From Pseudomonas guangdongensis (GTDB lineage: Bacteria; Pseudomonadota; Gammaproteobacteria; Pseudomonadales; Pseudomonadaceae), in contig NZ_LT629780.1 of NCBI RefSeq assembly GCF_900105885.1, positions 186,001-250,000 on the forward strand: a stretch of DNA of 64,000 bases. The letters are read 5' to 3'. A model generated the notes under the pieces. That model was not told the DNA's origin and made no database searches. It was given only the letters and a program-made list of their open reading frames with translations. The stretch's first letter is position 1, and each line of letters starts with the position of its first letter. Position numbers and translations under genes: made by a program. Shown here in pieces: positions 44,816-54,284 of the stretch.

Positions 44816-45745
44816 TCAGAGCGCCTGTTGCAACTGCGGCAGCGCCTCGAACAGATCGCCGACCAGGCCGTAGTCGGCGACCTGGAAGATCGGCGCCTCC
44901 TCGTCCTTGTTGATCGCCACGATCACCTTGGAGTCCTTCATGCCGGCCAGGTGCTGGATCGCGCCGCTGATGCCGACGGCGATATACAGCTCGGGCGCGA
45001 CGATCTTGCCGGTCTGGCCGACCTGCATGTCGTTGGGCACGAAGCCGGCGTCCACCGCCGCGCGCGAGGCACCGACCGCGGCGCCCAGCTTGTCGGCCAG
45101 CGTGTAGAGCAGCGCGAAGTTCTCGCCGTTCTGCATGCCGCGACCGCCGGAGACCACCACCTTGGCGGCGGTCAGCTCGGGACGCTCGGACTTGGCCAGT
45201 TCCTCGCCGACGAAGGCGGAAAGGCCGGCATCGCTGCCGCCGCTCACCGCCTCGATGGCGGCGCTGCCGCCCGTGGCGGCCACGGCGTCGAAGCCGGTGC
45301 CGCGCACGGTGATCACCTTGATCGCCGCGCTGGACTGCACGGTGGCGATGGCGTTGCCGGCGTAGATCGGGCGCTGGAAGGTGTCGGCGCTCTCGACCTT
45401 GACGATCTCGGAGATCTGGTCGACGTCCAGCAGCGCGGCAACGCGCGGCAGCACGTTCTTGCCGGTGGTGGTGGCGGCGGCCAGCACATGGCTGTAGCCC
45501 TTGCCCAGCTCGGCCAGCAGCGGCGCGACGTTTTCCGGCAGCTGGTGGGCGAAGGTAGCGCTGTCGGCGACCAGCACCTTGGCGACACCGGCCACCTTGG
45601 CGGCGGCTTCGGCCACCGCGGCGCAGGCGCTGCCGGCGACCAGCACATGGATGTCGCCGCCGATCTGCTGGGCCGCGGCCAGGGTGTTCAGGGTCGCAGC
45701 GCCCAGGGCTGCGTTGTTGTGCTCGGCGAGTACCAGGATTGCCAT
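44816..45745 (-). CDS. etfA: electron transfer flavoprotein subunit alpha
   Basis: FAD-carrying subunit that passes electrons from acyl-CoA dehydrogenases to ETF-ubiquinone oxidoreductase. 309 aa. N-terminal ETF domain and C-terminal FAD domain with [52 protein letters not shown]. The start overlaps the etfB stop by one base. Last gene of a liv-etf transcript. Confidence 0.96.
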   Translation of the reverse strand: MAILVLAEHNNAALGAATLNTLAAAQQIGGDIHVLVAGSACAAVAEAAAKVAGVAKVLVADSATFAHQLPENVAPLLAELGKGYSHVLAAATTTGKNVLPRVAALLDVDQISEIVKVESADTFQRPIYAGNAIATVQSSAAIKVITVRGTGFDAVAATGGSAAIEAVSGGSDAGLSAFVGEELAKSERPELTAAKVVVSGGRGMQNGENFALLYTLADKLGAAVGASRAAVDAGFVPNDMQVGQTGKIVAPELYIAVGISGAIQHLAGMKDSKVIVAINKDEEAPIFQVADYGLVGDLFEALPQLQQAL

Positions 45746-46494
45746 CAGATCACCTTCGCTTCGTTCTTCAGTTTCTCGACCAGCTCGGCCACCGAGCCGA
45801 CCTTGATGCCGGCGCTGCGGGTGGCCGGCGCCTCGACCTTGAGGGTCTTCACGGTGGAGGCGGTGGACACGCCGAGGGCCTCGGGCGTCAGCACGTCGAG
45901 CGGCTTCTTCTTGGCCTTCATGATATTGGGCAGGGAGGCGTAGCGCGGCTCGTTGAGGCGCAGGTCGGTGGTGACGATGGCCGGCAGTTTGAGGGCCACG
46001 GTCTGCAGGCCGCCGTCGATCTCGCGGGTGACGTTGACCTTGTCGCCGGCGACTTCCACCTTGGAGGCGAAGGTGCCCTGGGCGAAGCCGGTCAGCGCGG
46101 CGAGCATCTGCCCGGTCTGGTTGTTGTCGCTGTCGATGGCCTGCTTGCCGGTGATGATCAGCTGCGGCTGTTCACGGTCGACCACGGCCTTGAGCAGCTT
46201 GGCCACGGCCAGGGAGTTCAGCTCGTCGGCGAACTCGACCAGGATGGCGCGGTCGGCGCCGAGTGCCAGTGCGGTGCGCAGCTGTTCCTGGGCCTGGGCC
46301 GGGCCGACGGAAACGGCCACGATCTCGGTCGCGACACCCTTTTCCTTCAGGCGCACCGCCTCTTCCACGGCGATCTCGCAGAACGGGTTCATCGACATCT
46401 TCACGTTGGCCAGGTCGACGCCGGAGTGGTCCGCCTTGACGCGAACCTTGACGTTGTAGTCGACCACGCGCTTCACGGTCACGAGGATCTTCAT
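45745..46494 (-). CDS. etfB: electron transfer flavoprotein subunit beta
   Basis: AMP-binding partner of EtfA. 249 aa. Family signature in [43 protein letters not shown]. It starts 16 bp after livM on the same strand, so the ETF genes are part of the transporter operon. The ETF-quinone oxidoreductase gene is not in this window. Confidence 0.96.
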   Translation of the reverse strand: MKILVTVKRVVDYNVKVRVKADHSGVDLANVKMSMNPFCEIAVEEAVRLKEKGVATEIVAVSVGPAQAQEQLRTALALGADRAILVEFADELNSLAVAKLLKAVVDREQPQLIITGKQAIDSDNNQTGQMLAALTGFAQGTFASKVEVAGDKVNVTREIDGGLQTVALKLPAIVTTDLRLNEPRYASLPNIMKAKKKPLDVLTPEALGVSTASTVKTLKVEAPATRSAGIKVGSVAELVEKLKNEAKVI

Positions 46495-46510
46495 CGCTTA
46501 CCTCTTCCAG

Positions 46511-47524
46511 TCATTTGAAGTTGCGGCGGATCAGCTTCTGCACCCAGCCGACGATGCCGGCGCGGAACAGCAGCACGCAGAGCACGAAGATCACCCCGAG
46601 GATCACATGCACCCAGTCGCCCAGCGGGCCGTTGGACAGGTAGCTCTGCAGGGTCACCACCACGGTGGCGCCGACCAGCGGACCGAGCACGGTGCCGACG
46701 CCGCCGAGCAGGGTCATCAGGATCACCTCGCCGGACATGTGCCAGTGCGCGTCGGTCAGCGAGGCCAGCTGGAACACCACGGTCTTGGTCGCCCCGGCCA
46801 GACCGGTGAGGGTCGCCGAGATGACGAAGGCCAGCAGTTTGTGGGCGGCGACGTTGTAGCCGAGGGAAATGGCCCGAGGCTCGTTGTCGCGGATCGCCTT
46901 GAGCACCTGACCGTAGGGCGAGTGGATGGTGCGCTGGATCACCGCGAAGCCGAAGATGAACACTGCCAGCACGAAGTAGTACATGGACAGGTTGCTCTTC
47001 AGGTCGATCAGCCCGAACAGCTCGCCGCGCGGTACGCCCTGCAGGCCGTTCTCGCCGCCGGTGAAGGGCGCCTGCACATAGATGAAGAACACCAGCTGGG
47101 CCAGCGCCAGGGTGATCATCGCGAAGTAGATGCCCTGACGGCGGATCGCCAGCAGGCCGAAGCCCAGACCGAGCAGCCCCGAGGCCGCCGTGCCGGCGAG
47201 AATGCCCAGCTCGGTGGACAACCCGGTGTGCTGGCTGAGCAGGTAGCCGGTGACGTAGCCGCCGCTGGCGAGGAAGGCGGCGTGGCCGAAGGACAGCAGC
47301 CCCGCGTAGCCGAGCAGCAGGTTGAAGGCGCAGGCGAACAGGGCGAAGCACAGCAGCTTCATCAGGAACACCGGATAGATCGCCAGCGGCGCGACCAGCG
47401 CCACCCCCAGCAAGCCCAGGTACAGCCCCCACTTGCGGCGCTGGGCGGCGCGGCGGCGTTCCTGCTCGACCTGCGGATGGGCGAGGGCCGCGGCCGCCGC
47501 CTGAAGGTTTTCCACACTCGACAT
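46511..47524 (-). CDS. livM: branched-chain amino acid-type ABC permease LivM
   Basis: Inner-membrane permease, 337 aa, about nine or ten helices from residue 30. Family motif region LLAIRRQGIYFAMITLALAQLVFF and the cytoplasmic EAA-like loop GQVLKAIRDNEPRAISLGYN. AAGGAGG is 7 nt before the chosen ATG (47524); an ATG two codons upstream is too near it. Starts 2 bp after the livH stop. Confidence 0.93.
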   Translation of the reverse strand: MSSVENLQAAAAALAHPQVEQERRRAAQRRKWGLYLGLLGVALVAPLAIYPVFLMKLLCFALFACAFNLLLGYAGLLSFGHAAFLASGGYVTGYLLSQHTGLSTELGILAGTAASGLLGLGFGLLAIRRQGIYFAMITLALAQLVFFIYVQAPFTGGENGLQGVPRGELFGLIDLKSNLSMYYFVLAVFIFGFAVIQRTIHSPYGQVLKAIRDNEPRAISLGYNVAAHKLLAFVISATLTGLAGATKTVVFQLASLTDAHWHMSGEVILMTLLGGVGTVLGPLVGATVVVTLQSYLSNGPLGDWVHVILGVIFVLCVLLFRAGIVGWVQKLIRRNFK

Positions 47525-47526
47525 GC

Positions 47527-48414
47527 TCATGCCTCCTTACCGAACAGTCCCGCCGGGCGGAACAGCAGGACGATCACCATCACCAGGAACACCACGGTGC
47601 TGGCCGCCTGCGGATAGAACACCTTGGTCAGACCCTCGATCAGGCCCATGGCCAGACCGGTGACGATGGCGCCCATGATCGAGCCCATGCCGCCGATTAC
47701 CACCACGGCGAACACCACGATCAACAGGTTGGCGCCCATGGTCGGACTGACCGGATAGATCGGCGCGGCGAGCACGCCGGCGAAGGCCGCCAGCGCCACG
47801 CCGTAGCCATAGGTCAGGGTGATCAGCAGCGGCACGTTGATGCCGAAGGCCTGCATCAGCTTGGGGTTCTCGGTGCCGGCGCGCAGGTAGGAACCCAGGC
47901 GGGTGCGCTCGATCATGTACCAGGTGAGCAGGCACACCACCAGCGCGGCAACGACTACCCAGGCGCGGTAGACGGGCAGGAACATGAAGCCGAGGTTGAC
48001 GCCGCCCTTGAGCAGGTCGGGCATCGGGTAGGAGGCGCCGGAGACGCCGAACAGCTTGACGAAGCTGCCTTCGACGATCAGCGCCAGGCCGAAGGTCAGC
48101 AGCAGGCCGTAGAGGTGGTCCTCGCCGGCAATGCGGCGCAGCAGGTGGCGCTCCACCGCCATGCCGATGGCGCCGACCAGCAGTGGCGAGAGCACCAGCG
48201 CCACCCAGTAGTTGACGCCCAGATAGTTGAGGCCGAGCAGCGCGGCGAAGGCGCCGAGCATGTACAGCGCGCCGTGGGCGAAGTTGATGATCCGCAGCAG
48301 GCCGAAAATGATCGCCAGGCCCAGGCTGAGCAGCGCGTAGAAGGCGCCGTTGATCAGGCCGAGCAGCAGCTGGCCGAGCAGCACGCCCAGGGGAATACCG
48401 AATACGAGAGTCAT
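47527..48414 (-). CDS. livH: branched-chain amino acid-type ABC permease LivH
   Basis: 295-aa inner-membrane permease, partner of LivM. Motifs LINGAFYALLSLGLAIIFGLLRIINFAHGALYMLGAF and ERTRLGSYLRAGTENPKLMQAFGIN are typical. Weak Shine-Dalgarno; about 90 bp and two hairpins separate it from the binding-protein gene upstream. Confidence 0.93.
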   Translation of the reverse strand: MTLVFGIPLGVLLGQLLLGLINGAFYALLSLGLAIIFGLLRIINFAHGALYMLGAFAALLGLNYLGVNYWVALVLSPLLVGAIGMAVERHLLRRIAGEDHLYGLLLTFGLALIVEGSFVKLFGVSGASYPMPDLLKGGVNLGFMFLPVYRAWVVVAALVVCLLTWYMIERTRLGSYLRAGTENPKLMQAFGINVPLLITLTYGYGVALAAFAGVLAAPIYPVSPTMGANLLIVVFAVVVIGGMGSIMGAIVTGLAMGLIEGLTKVFYPQAASTVVFLVMVIVLLFRPAGLFGKEA

Positions 48415-48443
48415 GAGTCACCACCCACAGGAAGTCCGCGACA

Positions 48444-48493
48444 CCCGGCCGCGCGGGCCGGGTGGATGGCTCGGCCCCGCGCAGCGCGGGGCC
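48444..48493 (-). terminator. two stem-loops between the binding-protein gene and livH
   Basis: CCCGGCC / GGCCGGG at 48444-48462 and the very stable GGCCCCGCGC / GCGCGGGGCC at 48473-48493. No T run. Such intra-operon hairpins often protect or attenuate, giving more binding protein than permease. Confidence 0.6.
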
Positions 48494-48502
48494 GGCGGTC
48501 GA

Positions 48503-49729
48503 TCAGTTCTGTGCCACCTTGCCGGTCACCAGCTTGCACTGGCTCTCGGCCAGCGGGCGGTAGGCCTGCTCGCCGGGGATGGTGCTGACGATCTTGTACA
48601 GGTCCCACTCGCCCTTGGACTCGGCCGGGGTCTTGACCTGCACCAGGTACATGTCGTGGACCATGCGCCCGTCCTCGCGGATCTGGCCGCCCTTGGCGAA
48701 CATGTCGTTGATCGGGGTCGCCGCCATCTTGGCGCGCACGGTCTTGGTGTCGTCGCTGCCGGTGGCCTTGACCGCGTTCAGGTAGTGCATGGTCGCCGAG
48801 TAGACCCCGGCCTGGGCCATGGTCGGCATGCGCTTGACGCGCTCGTAATAGCGCTGGGCCCAGGCGCGGGTCTCGTCGTTCATGTCCCAGTACCAGCCGG
48901 TGGTCAGTTGCAGGCCCTGGGTGACGTCCAGGCCCATGGCATGGATGTCGTTGAGGAACACCACCATGCCGGCGAGCTTCTGCCCGGACTGGGTGACGCC
49001 GAACTGGCTGGCGGTCTTCAGGGCGTTGACGGTGTCGGCGCCGGCGTTGGCCAGGGCGATCACCTCGGCGCCGGAACCCTGGGCCTGCAGCACATAGGAA
49101 GAGAAGTCGCTGCTGGGGAACGGATGACGGACTTCGCCGAGCACCTTGCCACCGCCCTCGGTGACCACCTTGGTGATGTCGCTGGCCAGCGAGTGGCCGA
49201 AGGCATAGTCGGCGGTCAGCATGTACCAGCTCTTGCCGCCGTTCTGCACCATCGCCTTGGCGGTGCCGTTGGCCATGGCGTAGGTGTCGTAGGTCCAGTG
49301 GATATGGTTGGGCGAGCAGAACTCGTTGGTGATGCTGGAGGACGCCGCGCCGGAAATCAGCGCCAGCTTGTCGGACTGCTCGACCACCTTGGCCGCCGCC
49401 AGCACCACCGAGGTGGCCACCAGGCCGGTCACCATGTCGACGTTGCGCTCGTCGACCCACTGGCGCACGGTGTTGGCGCCGACGTCCGGCTTGTTCAGGT
49501 CGTCGGCGCTGAACACCACGATCTTCTTGCCGTCGACGCTGCCGCCGAAGTCCTCCACCGCCATCTGCAGCGCCTCCAGACCGCCGGGGCCGGCAAGATC
49601 GCGGTAGGTGCCGGACATGTCGGCGAGGTAGCCGATGCGGATCTCGTCGTTGCTGATCGACGCCTGCGCCGTCCCGGCGACCAGGCTGGAGGCGAACATG
49701 GCAATTGCGGTCTTCTGGAATACCTTCAT
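48503..49729 (-). CDS. ABC substrate-binding protein of the liv-etf operon
   Basis: 408-aa periplasmic protein: signal peptide ending about ...AGTAQA, then a type I periplasmic binding domain (ISNDEIRIGYLADMSGTYRDL ...). It is of the branched-chain amino acid/amide family; the ligand is not readable from sequence. It sits between the ATPase genes and the permease genes, so the whole importer is present. Start MKVFQKTA has a GGGTGA-type Shine-Dalgarno. Confidence 0.92.
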   Translation of the reverse strand: MKVFQKTAIAMFASSLVAGTAQASISNDEIRIGYLADMSGTYRDLAGPGGLEALQMAVEDFGGSVDGKKIVVFSADDLNKPDVGANTVRQWVDERNVDMVTGLVATSVVLAAAKVVEQSDKLALISGAASSSITNEFCSPNHIHWTYDTYAMANGTAKAMVQNGGKSWYMLTADYAFGHSLASDITKVVTEGGGKVLGEVRHPFPSSDFSSYVLQAQGSGAEVIALANAGADTVNALKTASQFGVTQSGQKLAGMVVFLNDIHAMGLDVTQGLQLTTGWYWDMNDETRAWAQRYYERVKRMPTMAQAGVYSATMHYLNAVKATGSDDTKTVRAKMAATPINDMFAKGGQIREDGRMVHDMYLVQVKTPAESKGEWDLYKIVSTIPGEQAYRPLAESQCKLVTGKVAQN

Positions 49730-49834
49730 GTTTTCACCCACTTTCCACTGTTTTTGTTGTTGTACAGACCCGCGCCCGGCCTCCCGGCAGCGCTACGGCA
49801 GGCCGGCAGACATCGGGGCGGGGCAGAACGCGGT

Positions 49835-50557
49835 TCAGACACCCAGACAGGTGTTGAGTAGCTCCTTTTTCGCCGGCAGCTCGGCGGCGGTGATTTCCTC
49901 GACGATCTGGCCGTGCTCCATCAGGTAGTGACGGTCGGCCAAGGGCGCGGCGAAACGGAAGTTCTGCTCCACCAGGACGATGGTCAGGCCCTTGTTCTTG
50001 AGCTTGACCAGCACTTCGCCGAGCTTCTGCACGATCACCGGGGCCAGGCCCTCGGTGATCTCGTCGAGCAGCAGCAGGTTGGCGCCGGTACGCAGGATGC
50101 GCGCCATCGCCAGCATCTGCTGCTCGCCGCCGGACAGCCGGGTACCCTGGCTGAAACGACGCTCGTAGAGGTTGGGGAACATTTCGTAGATTTCGTCGAG
50201 GTCCATCCCGCCGCTGCGCACGGTGGGCGGCAGCAGCAGGTTCTCCTCGACGTTGAGGCTGGCGAAGATGCCGCGTTCCTCCGGGCAGTAGCCGACGCCC
50301 AGACGCGGAATCAGGTGTGCGGCGCTGGCGATGGTCTCGTTGCCGTTGATCATGATCGAGCCGGTACGCCGGCCGACCAGGTTCATGATCGCGCGCAGGG
50401 TGGTGGTGCGCCCGGCACCGTTGCGGCCGAGCAGGGTCACCAGTTCGCCGCGCCGCACCAGCAGGTCGATGCCGTGGAGGATGTGCGACTCGCCATAGAA
50501 GGCGTGCAGGTCGCTGATGCGCAGTTGTTCGTAATCGGGAGTATGCAGGCTGGTCAT
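49835..50557 (-). CDS. livF: branched-chain amino acid-type ABC ATPase LivF (Walker A Lys to Arg)
   Basis: 240-aa ATPase. Signature RLSGGEQQMLAMAR, Walker B LLLLDEITEGLAP and switch His region VEQNFRFA are present, but Walker A reads GRNGAGRTTT, with Arg50 in place of the lysine that binds the ATP phosphates. Arg at this site is seen in some LivF-family proteins but often lowers ATPase rate. The partner LivG has a normal Walker A, so the pair may hydrolyse ATP unevenly. The start overlaps the livG stop by 4 bp. Confidence 0.93.
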   Translation of the reverse strand: MTSLHTPDYEQLRISDLHAFYGESHILHGIDLLVRRGELVTLLGRNGAGRTTTLRAIMNLVGRRTGSIMINGNETIASAAHLIPRLGVGYCPEERGIFASLNVEENLLLPPTVRSGGMDLDEIYEMFPNLYERRFSQGTRLSGGEQQMLAMARILRTGANLLLLDEITEGLAPVIVQKLGEVLVKLKNKGLTIVLVEQNFRFAAPLADRHYLMEHGQIVEEITAAELPAKKELLNTCLGV

Positions 50558-51327
50558 GCGTGGGCCTCCTCGGCGGCGGCTTCGCTGCCCAGATAGGCCT
50601 CGCGCACCTGCGGGTTGGCCGACACCGTGGCGTAGTCGCCCTCGGCGAGGATCGCGCCGCGCGCCAGTACGGTGAGGCGGTCGCACAGGCGGCTGACCAC
50701 GCTGAGGTTGTGCTCGACCATCACCACGGTGCGACCGACCGCGGCGCGACGCACCAGGTCGACCACCATGTCAACGTCCTCGTGGCCCATGCCCTGGGTC
50801 GGCTCGTCGAGCAGCAGCACGCTGGGCTCCAGCGCCAGGGTCGTGGCCAGCTCCAGGGCGCGCTTGCGCCCGTAGGGCAGCTCGATGGTCAGGGTGTCGG
50901 CGAAGCCGAGCAGATCGACCTCGCCGAGCAGCTGCTCGGCGCGCGCGTTGAGCGCATCCAGGCAGCGCGCCGACTTCCAGAAGTGGAAGGAGTTGCCCTC
51001 GCGGCGCTGCAGGGCCACGCGCACGTTGTCGCGCACGCTCATGTGGCCGAACACCGCGGAAATCTGGAAGGAGCGCACCAGGCCCAGACGGGCGATCTCG
51101 TTGGGCTTCATGCCGGTGATCGGCTTGCCGAAGTAGAGGATCTCGCCGCGGGTCGGGGTGAGGAACTTGGTGAGCAGGTTGAACACGGTGGTCTTGCCGG
51201 CCCCGTTGGGACCGATCAGCGCATGGATATGACCCTTCTGCACACGCAGATCGACCGAATCGACGGCGGTGAAGCCGCGAAACTCCTTGGTCAGGCCGCG
51301 TGTTTCCAGCACGAACTCTGGTGCCAT
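50554..51327 (-). CDS. livG: branched-chain amino acid-type ABC ATPase LivG
   Basis: 257-aa ATPase. Walker A GPNGAGKTT, signature LPYGRKRALELA, Walker B VLLLDEPTQGM and switch His in VEHNLSVV. Normal LivG features. It is the first gene of the transporter-ETF operon, with a palindromic operator-like site 60 bp upstream. Confidence 0.94.
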   Translation of the reverse strand: MAPEFVLETRGLTKEFRGFTAVDSVDLRVQKGHIHALIGPNGAGKTTVFNLLTKFLTPTRGEILYFGKPITGMKPNEIARLGLVRSFQISAVFGHMSVRDNVRVALQRREGNSFHFWKSARCLDALNARAEQLLGEVDLLGFADTLTIELPYGRKRALELATTLALEPSVLLLDEPTQGMGHEDVDMVVDLVRRAAVGRTVVMVEHNLSVVSRLCDRLTVLARGAILAEGDYATVSANPQVREAYLGSEAAAEEAHA

Positions 51328-51385
51328 GGGGTGCCCTCTAACCTTGATTGTTTTTGTTGGTTATGGCGCAGGCCGTGGTTGGCCT

Positions 51386-51399
51386 TTACGTCAACGTAA
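51386..51399. promoter_or_regulatory. TTACGT-CA-ACGTAA operator-like palindrome upstream of livG
   Basis: Perfect 6-bp arms with a 2-bp centre, 59 bp before livG, in the gap to the AhpD-like gene. It resembles the palindrome I recall for LiuR-type MerR regulators, and a LiuR-like gene is less than 1 kb away. Only one clear copy was seen in the window. Confidence 0.6.
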
Positions 51400-51448
51400 C
51401 AGCAACCCGCCGCGCACGGCAAGCACCCTGCGCATGCCTTTTGCGCAG

Positions 51449-52042
51449 TCAGTCGCGCGGCGGGCGCGGCACGCGGCCCATCAGGTAGAACTCGGGATTG
51501 GGCGGCGTCGCAGCCAGCGACACCAGACGGTTGGACAGGCTGAAGAAGGCGACGATGGCCCCGATATCCCAGATGTCGTCGAGGCTGAAACCGACGCTTT
51601 CCAGGCGCGCCTGCCAGGCATCGTCGAGGGTGCCGTGCTCGAAACTCAGGTACAGGGCGAAGTCGAGCATCGTCCGCTGGCGCGCGCCGATGGCGGCGCT
51701 GCGGTGGTTGATGGCGAGCTGGTCGGCCAGGTGCGGATCCTTGCTGTAGATGCGCAGCACCGCGCCGTGCGCCACCACACAGTACAGGCAGCCGTGGCGG
51801 GCGCTGGTGGCCACCACGATCATCTCCTTCTCGGCCATGCTCAGGCTGTCGGACTCGCGCAGCATCAACGCATCGTGCCAGGCGAAGAAGGCGCGGAACT
51901 CGTCGGGGCGGTGCGCCAGCATGAGGAACACGTTGGGCACGAAGCCGGCCTTGTCCTGCACGGCGAGGATCCGCTCGCGCAGATCGGCGGGCAGGTCGTC
52001 GAGGGCAGCGGGCACGGGAAAGCGGCTGATCGGCATGGTCAT
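51449..52042 (-). CDS. AhpD-like peroxidase-related protein
   Basis: 197 aa of the carboxymuconolactone decarboxylase/AhpD fold. Redox motif CLYCVVAHG near residues 84-92 with the proton-relay His three residues after the second Cys. The N-terminal part PADLRERILAVQDKAGFVPNVFLMLAHRP matches the peroxidase-related enzymes. AAGGA lies 8 nt before the ATG. Upstream of livG on the same strand with about 120 bp between; it may have its own promoter. Substrate unknown. Confidence 0.85.
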   Translation of the reverse strand: MTMPISRFPVPAALDDLPADLRERILAVQDKAGFVPNVFLMLAHRPDEFRAFFAWHDALMLRESDSLSMAEKEMIVVATSARHGCLYCVVAHGAVLRIYSKDPHLADQLAINHRSAAIGARQRTMLDFALYLSFEHGTLDDAWQARLESVGFSLDDIWDIGAIVAFFSLSNRLVSLAATPPNPEFYLMGRVPRPPRD

Positions 52043-52304
52043 GGGCAGGTCCTTGATTGTTGTTGTAGAAGGCTGACACCCGCGCGGACAGGCTGTCCGA
52101 GCCGCCGAATGCGGCCCGGCAGGCATCGGCGCCGCCCAGTAGAACGACAGGCGCGCCTCCTGCGCAAGCGTTCTGCACCGACACCGTGACCCTGTGCATG
52201 AATGCCGACCAGGGTGTAGCCTTGCCCCCCGAACGCCGATGAACCCGGCGCATCCGCTGCCTACGCGGCACACGATGCGCCTGCCGACCGAGCTGGAAAC
52301 ACCG

Positions 52305-52700
52305 ATGGCGAAGCAGACCTACAGCATCTCCGACCTCGCCCAGGAACTGGACGTGACCACCCGCACCATCCGCTTCTACGAGGAGCAGGGGATGCTCGCG
52401 CCGCAGCGCCGCGGCCAGGAACGCATCTACAGCCCCCGGGACCGGGTGAGCCTCAAGCTGATCCTGCGCGGCAAGCGTCTGGGCTTCTCGCTGGCCGAGT
52501 GCAAGACGCTGATCGAGCTGTACGACCCGCAGGCCGGCAACAAGAAACAGCTCAACAGCATGCTCGAACTGATCGCCGAACGACGCCGCCAGCTGGAGCA
52601 GCAACTGCTCGACATCCGCCAGATGCAGCTGGAGCTGGATACCGCTGAGGAGCGCTGCCGCAACGCCCTGCAGGCGACCGTCGAGCGCGGCGGCGCCTGA
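52305..52700 (+). CDS. MerR-family regulator (LiuR-like)
   Basis: 131 aa. N-terminal winged helix [58 protein letters not shown], then a long dimerisation coiled coil; no Cys-rich metal site, so not a metal sensor. The sequence is close to LiuR, which governs leucine/isovalerate catabolism in Pseudomonas. It is divergent from the AhpD-like gene and the liv-etf operon, which it probably controls. Start at MAKQTYSI; a Met ten residues earlier is possible. Confidence 0.85.
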   Translation: MAKQTYSISDLAQELDVTTRTIRFYEEQGMLAPQRRGQERIYSPRDRVSLKLILRGKRLGFSLAECKTLIELYDPQAGNKKQLNSMLELIAERRRQLEQQLLDIRQMQLELDTAEERCRNALQATVERGGA

Positions 52701-52879
52701 GCAGGGGCGATCAGGCGCGCCGCTTCCGTCGCGCGCATCGACGACCCGGCGGCACCCGCTGCCCGAGTTCGCCCGAGACCGGGCCACCTGTACGGCACCG
52801 GCGACGGGCGCCCGAACCTGGCGCGCGGCCGCACCGCCACGGACTGCTAGAATCGCCGCACAGCCAGAGGAGCCCGACG

Positions 52880-53659
52880 ATGCTGATGGTGATTTCCCCC
52901 GCCAAGACCCTCGACTACAGCAGCGCGCCCGTCACCGAGCGCCACACCCTGCCCGAACACCTCGACCACGCCGCCGAGCTGGTCGCACAGCTGCGCGAGC
53001 TGAGCCCGGCGCAGATCGCCCAGCTGATGAGCCTGTCGGACAAGCTCGCCGGCCTCAACGCCGCGCGCTATGCCGAGTGGTCGCTGGCCTTCACCCCGGC
53101 CAACGCCAAACAGGCTCTGCTGGCCTTCCGCGGCGACGTCTACACCGGCCTGGATGCCGACAGCTTCGACGCCGACGACTTCGACTTCGCCCAGCAGCAC
53201 CTGCGTATCCTCTCCGGCCTCTACGGCGTGCTGCGCCCGCTCGACCTGATGCAGGCCTATCGCCTGGAAATGGGCACCAAGCTGGCCAACCCGCGCGGCA
53301 AAGACCTCTACGCCTTCTGGGGCGAACGCATCAACGCCTGGCTCGACGCGGCGCTCGACGCCCAGGGCGACCGCGTGCTGCTCAACCTCGCCTCCAACGA
53401 ATATTTCTCCGCGGTCAGGCGCAAGACGCTGGATGCGCGCATCCTCGACACCGAGTTCCGCGACCTGAAGAACGGCCAGTACAAGATCATCAGCTTTCAC
53501 GCCAAAAAGGCCCGCGGGCTGATGGCCCGCTACGTAATCAAGCACCGCCTGCGCGCCCCCGAGGCGCTCAAGGGCTTCGACCTGGTCGGCTATCGCTACA
53601 GCGCCGAGCATTCGGGGGCAGACAAGCTGGTGTTCCTGCGCGAGCATGGCGAAGACTGA
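52880..53659 (+). CDS. yaaA: peroxide stress protein YaaA
   Basis: 259 aa, full length. It limits free iron during H2O2 stress. Family features: [13 protein letters not shown] at the start, [40 protein letters not shown] and [15 protein letters not shown]. Followed after 15 bp by a small membrane-protein gene in the same direction. Confidence 0.95.
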   Translation: MLMVISPAKTLDYSSAPVTERHTLPEHLDHAAELVAQLRELSPAQIAQLMSLSDKLAGLNAARYAEWSLAFTPANAKQALLAFRGDVYTGLDADSFDADDFDFAQQHLRILSGLYGVLRPLDLMQAYRLEMGTKLANPRGKDLYAFWGERINAWLDAALDAQGDRVLLNLASNEYFSAVRRKTLDARILDTEFRDLKNGQYKIISFHAKKARGLMARYVIKHRLRAPEALKGFDLVGYRYSAEHSGADKLVFLREHGED

Positions 53660-53674
53660 ACCGGGAGACGGCCC

Positions 53675-54136
53675 ATGCTGATCGGCGCCCTGCTCACCCT
53701 GACCTGGCTGGCCCTGCTGATGCGCTACCCGCGCCGCGCGGCGCCGATCAGCCTGATCGCGCTGGGCGCCCTGGGCCTGGTGGCGCTGTGGACGCTCTGG
53801 CAGGACCAGCACGAGCAGCGCCGTCTGGCGCAGCTCGAACTGCATCTGGAGATCGACGCCGAATGCCCCGCCGATCGGCCGCTGCGCGCCCGTCTGCGCA
53901 ACGGCAGCGACGCCACCCTGCACGACCTGCGCTGGCAGGTCGGCGCCTACCGCAGCGGCGACAGCATCAACCTCGCCGACGACCGCTACGACAGCCCGCA
54001 CTACCGAGGCCCGCAGACCCTGCTGCCGGGTAGCGACTGGCAGCACTGCCTGCCGCTGCCGCCGCTACGCCCGGGCTATCGCGCCGCCACTCTGGAATAT
54101 CGCGCCGAGCGCCTGCGCGGACACTTCGGCGACTGA
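53675..54136 (+). CDS. small membrane protein of unknown function
   Basis: 153 aa. Two membrane helices lie in the first 45 residues, then a soluble part with Cys64 and Cys124-like positions (DAECPADRP, WQHCLPLP). I do not recognise a catalytic family. Co-directional with yaaA, 15 bp after it, so likely one transcript. Confidence 0.75.
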   Translation: MLIGALLTLTWLALLMRYPRRAAPISLIALGALGLVALWTLWQDQHEQRRLAQLELHLEIDAECPADRPLRARLRNGSDATLHDLRWQVGAYRSGDSINLADDRYDSPHYRGPQTLLPGSDWQHCLPLPPLRPGYRAATLEYRAERLRGHFGD

Positions 54137-54284
54137 CCGAGAGGCGCTCGTACAGTCCGACAAGCTCTGCCCGGCATGCACTGCAGGAGAATCGCCTTCG
54201 GGCCAGGCCATCGCACGAAGCGAACCGCTCCCCGTAACGGTCCGCACAGTTGTAGTGCGGAGTGCGTCAGCCACGCCACTTCAT

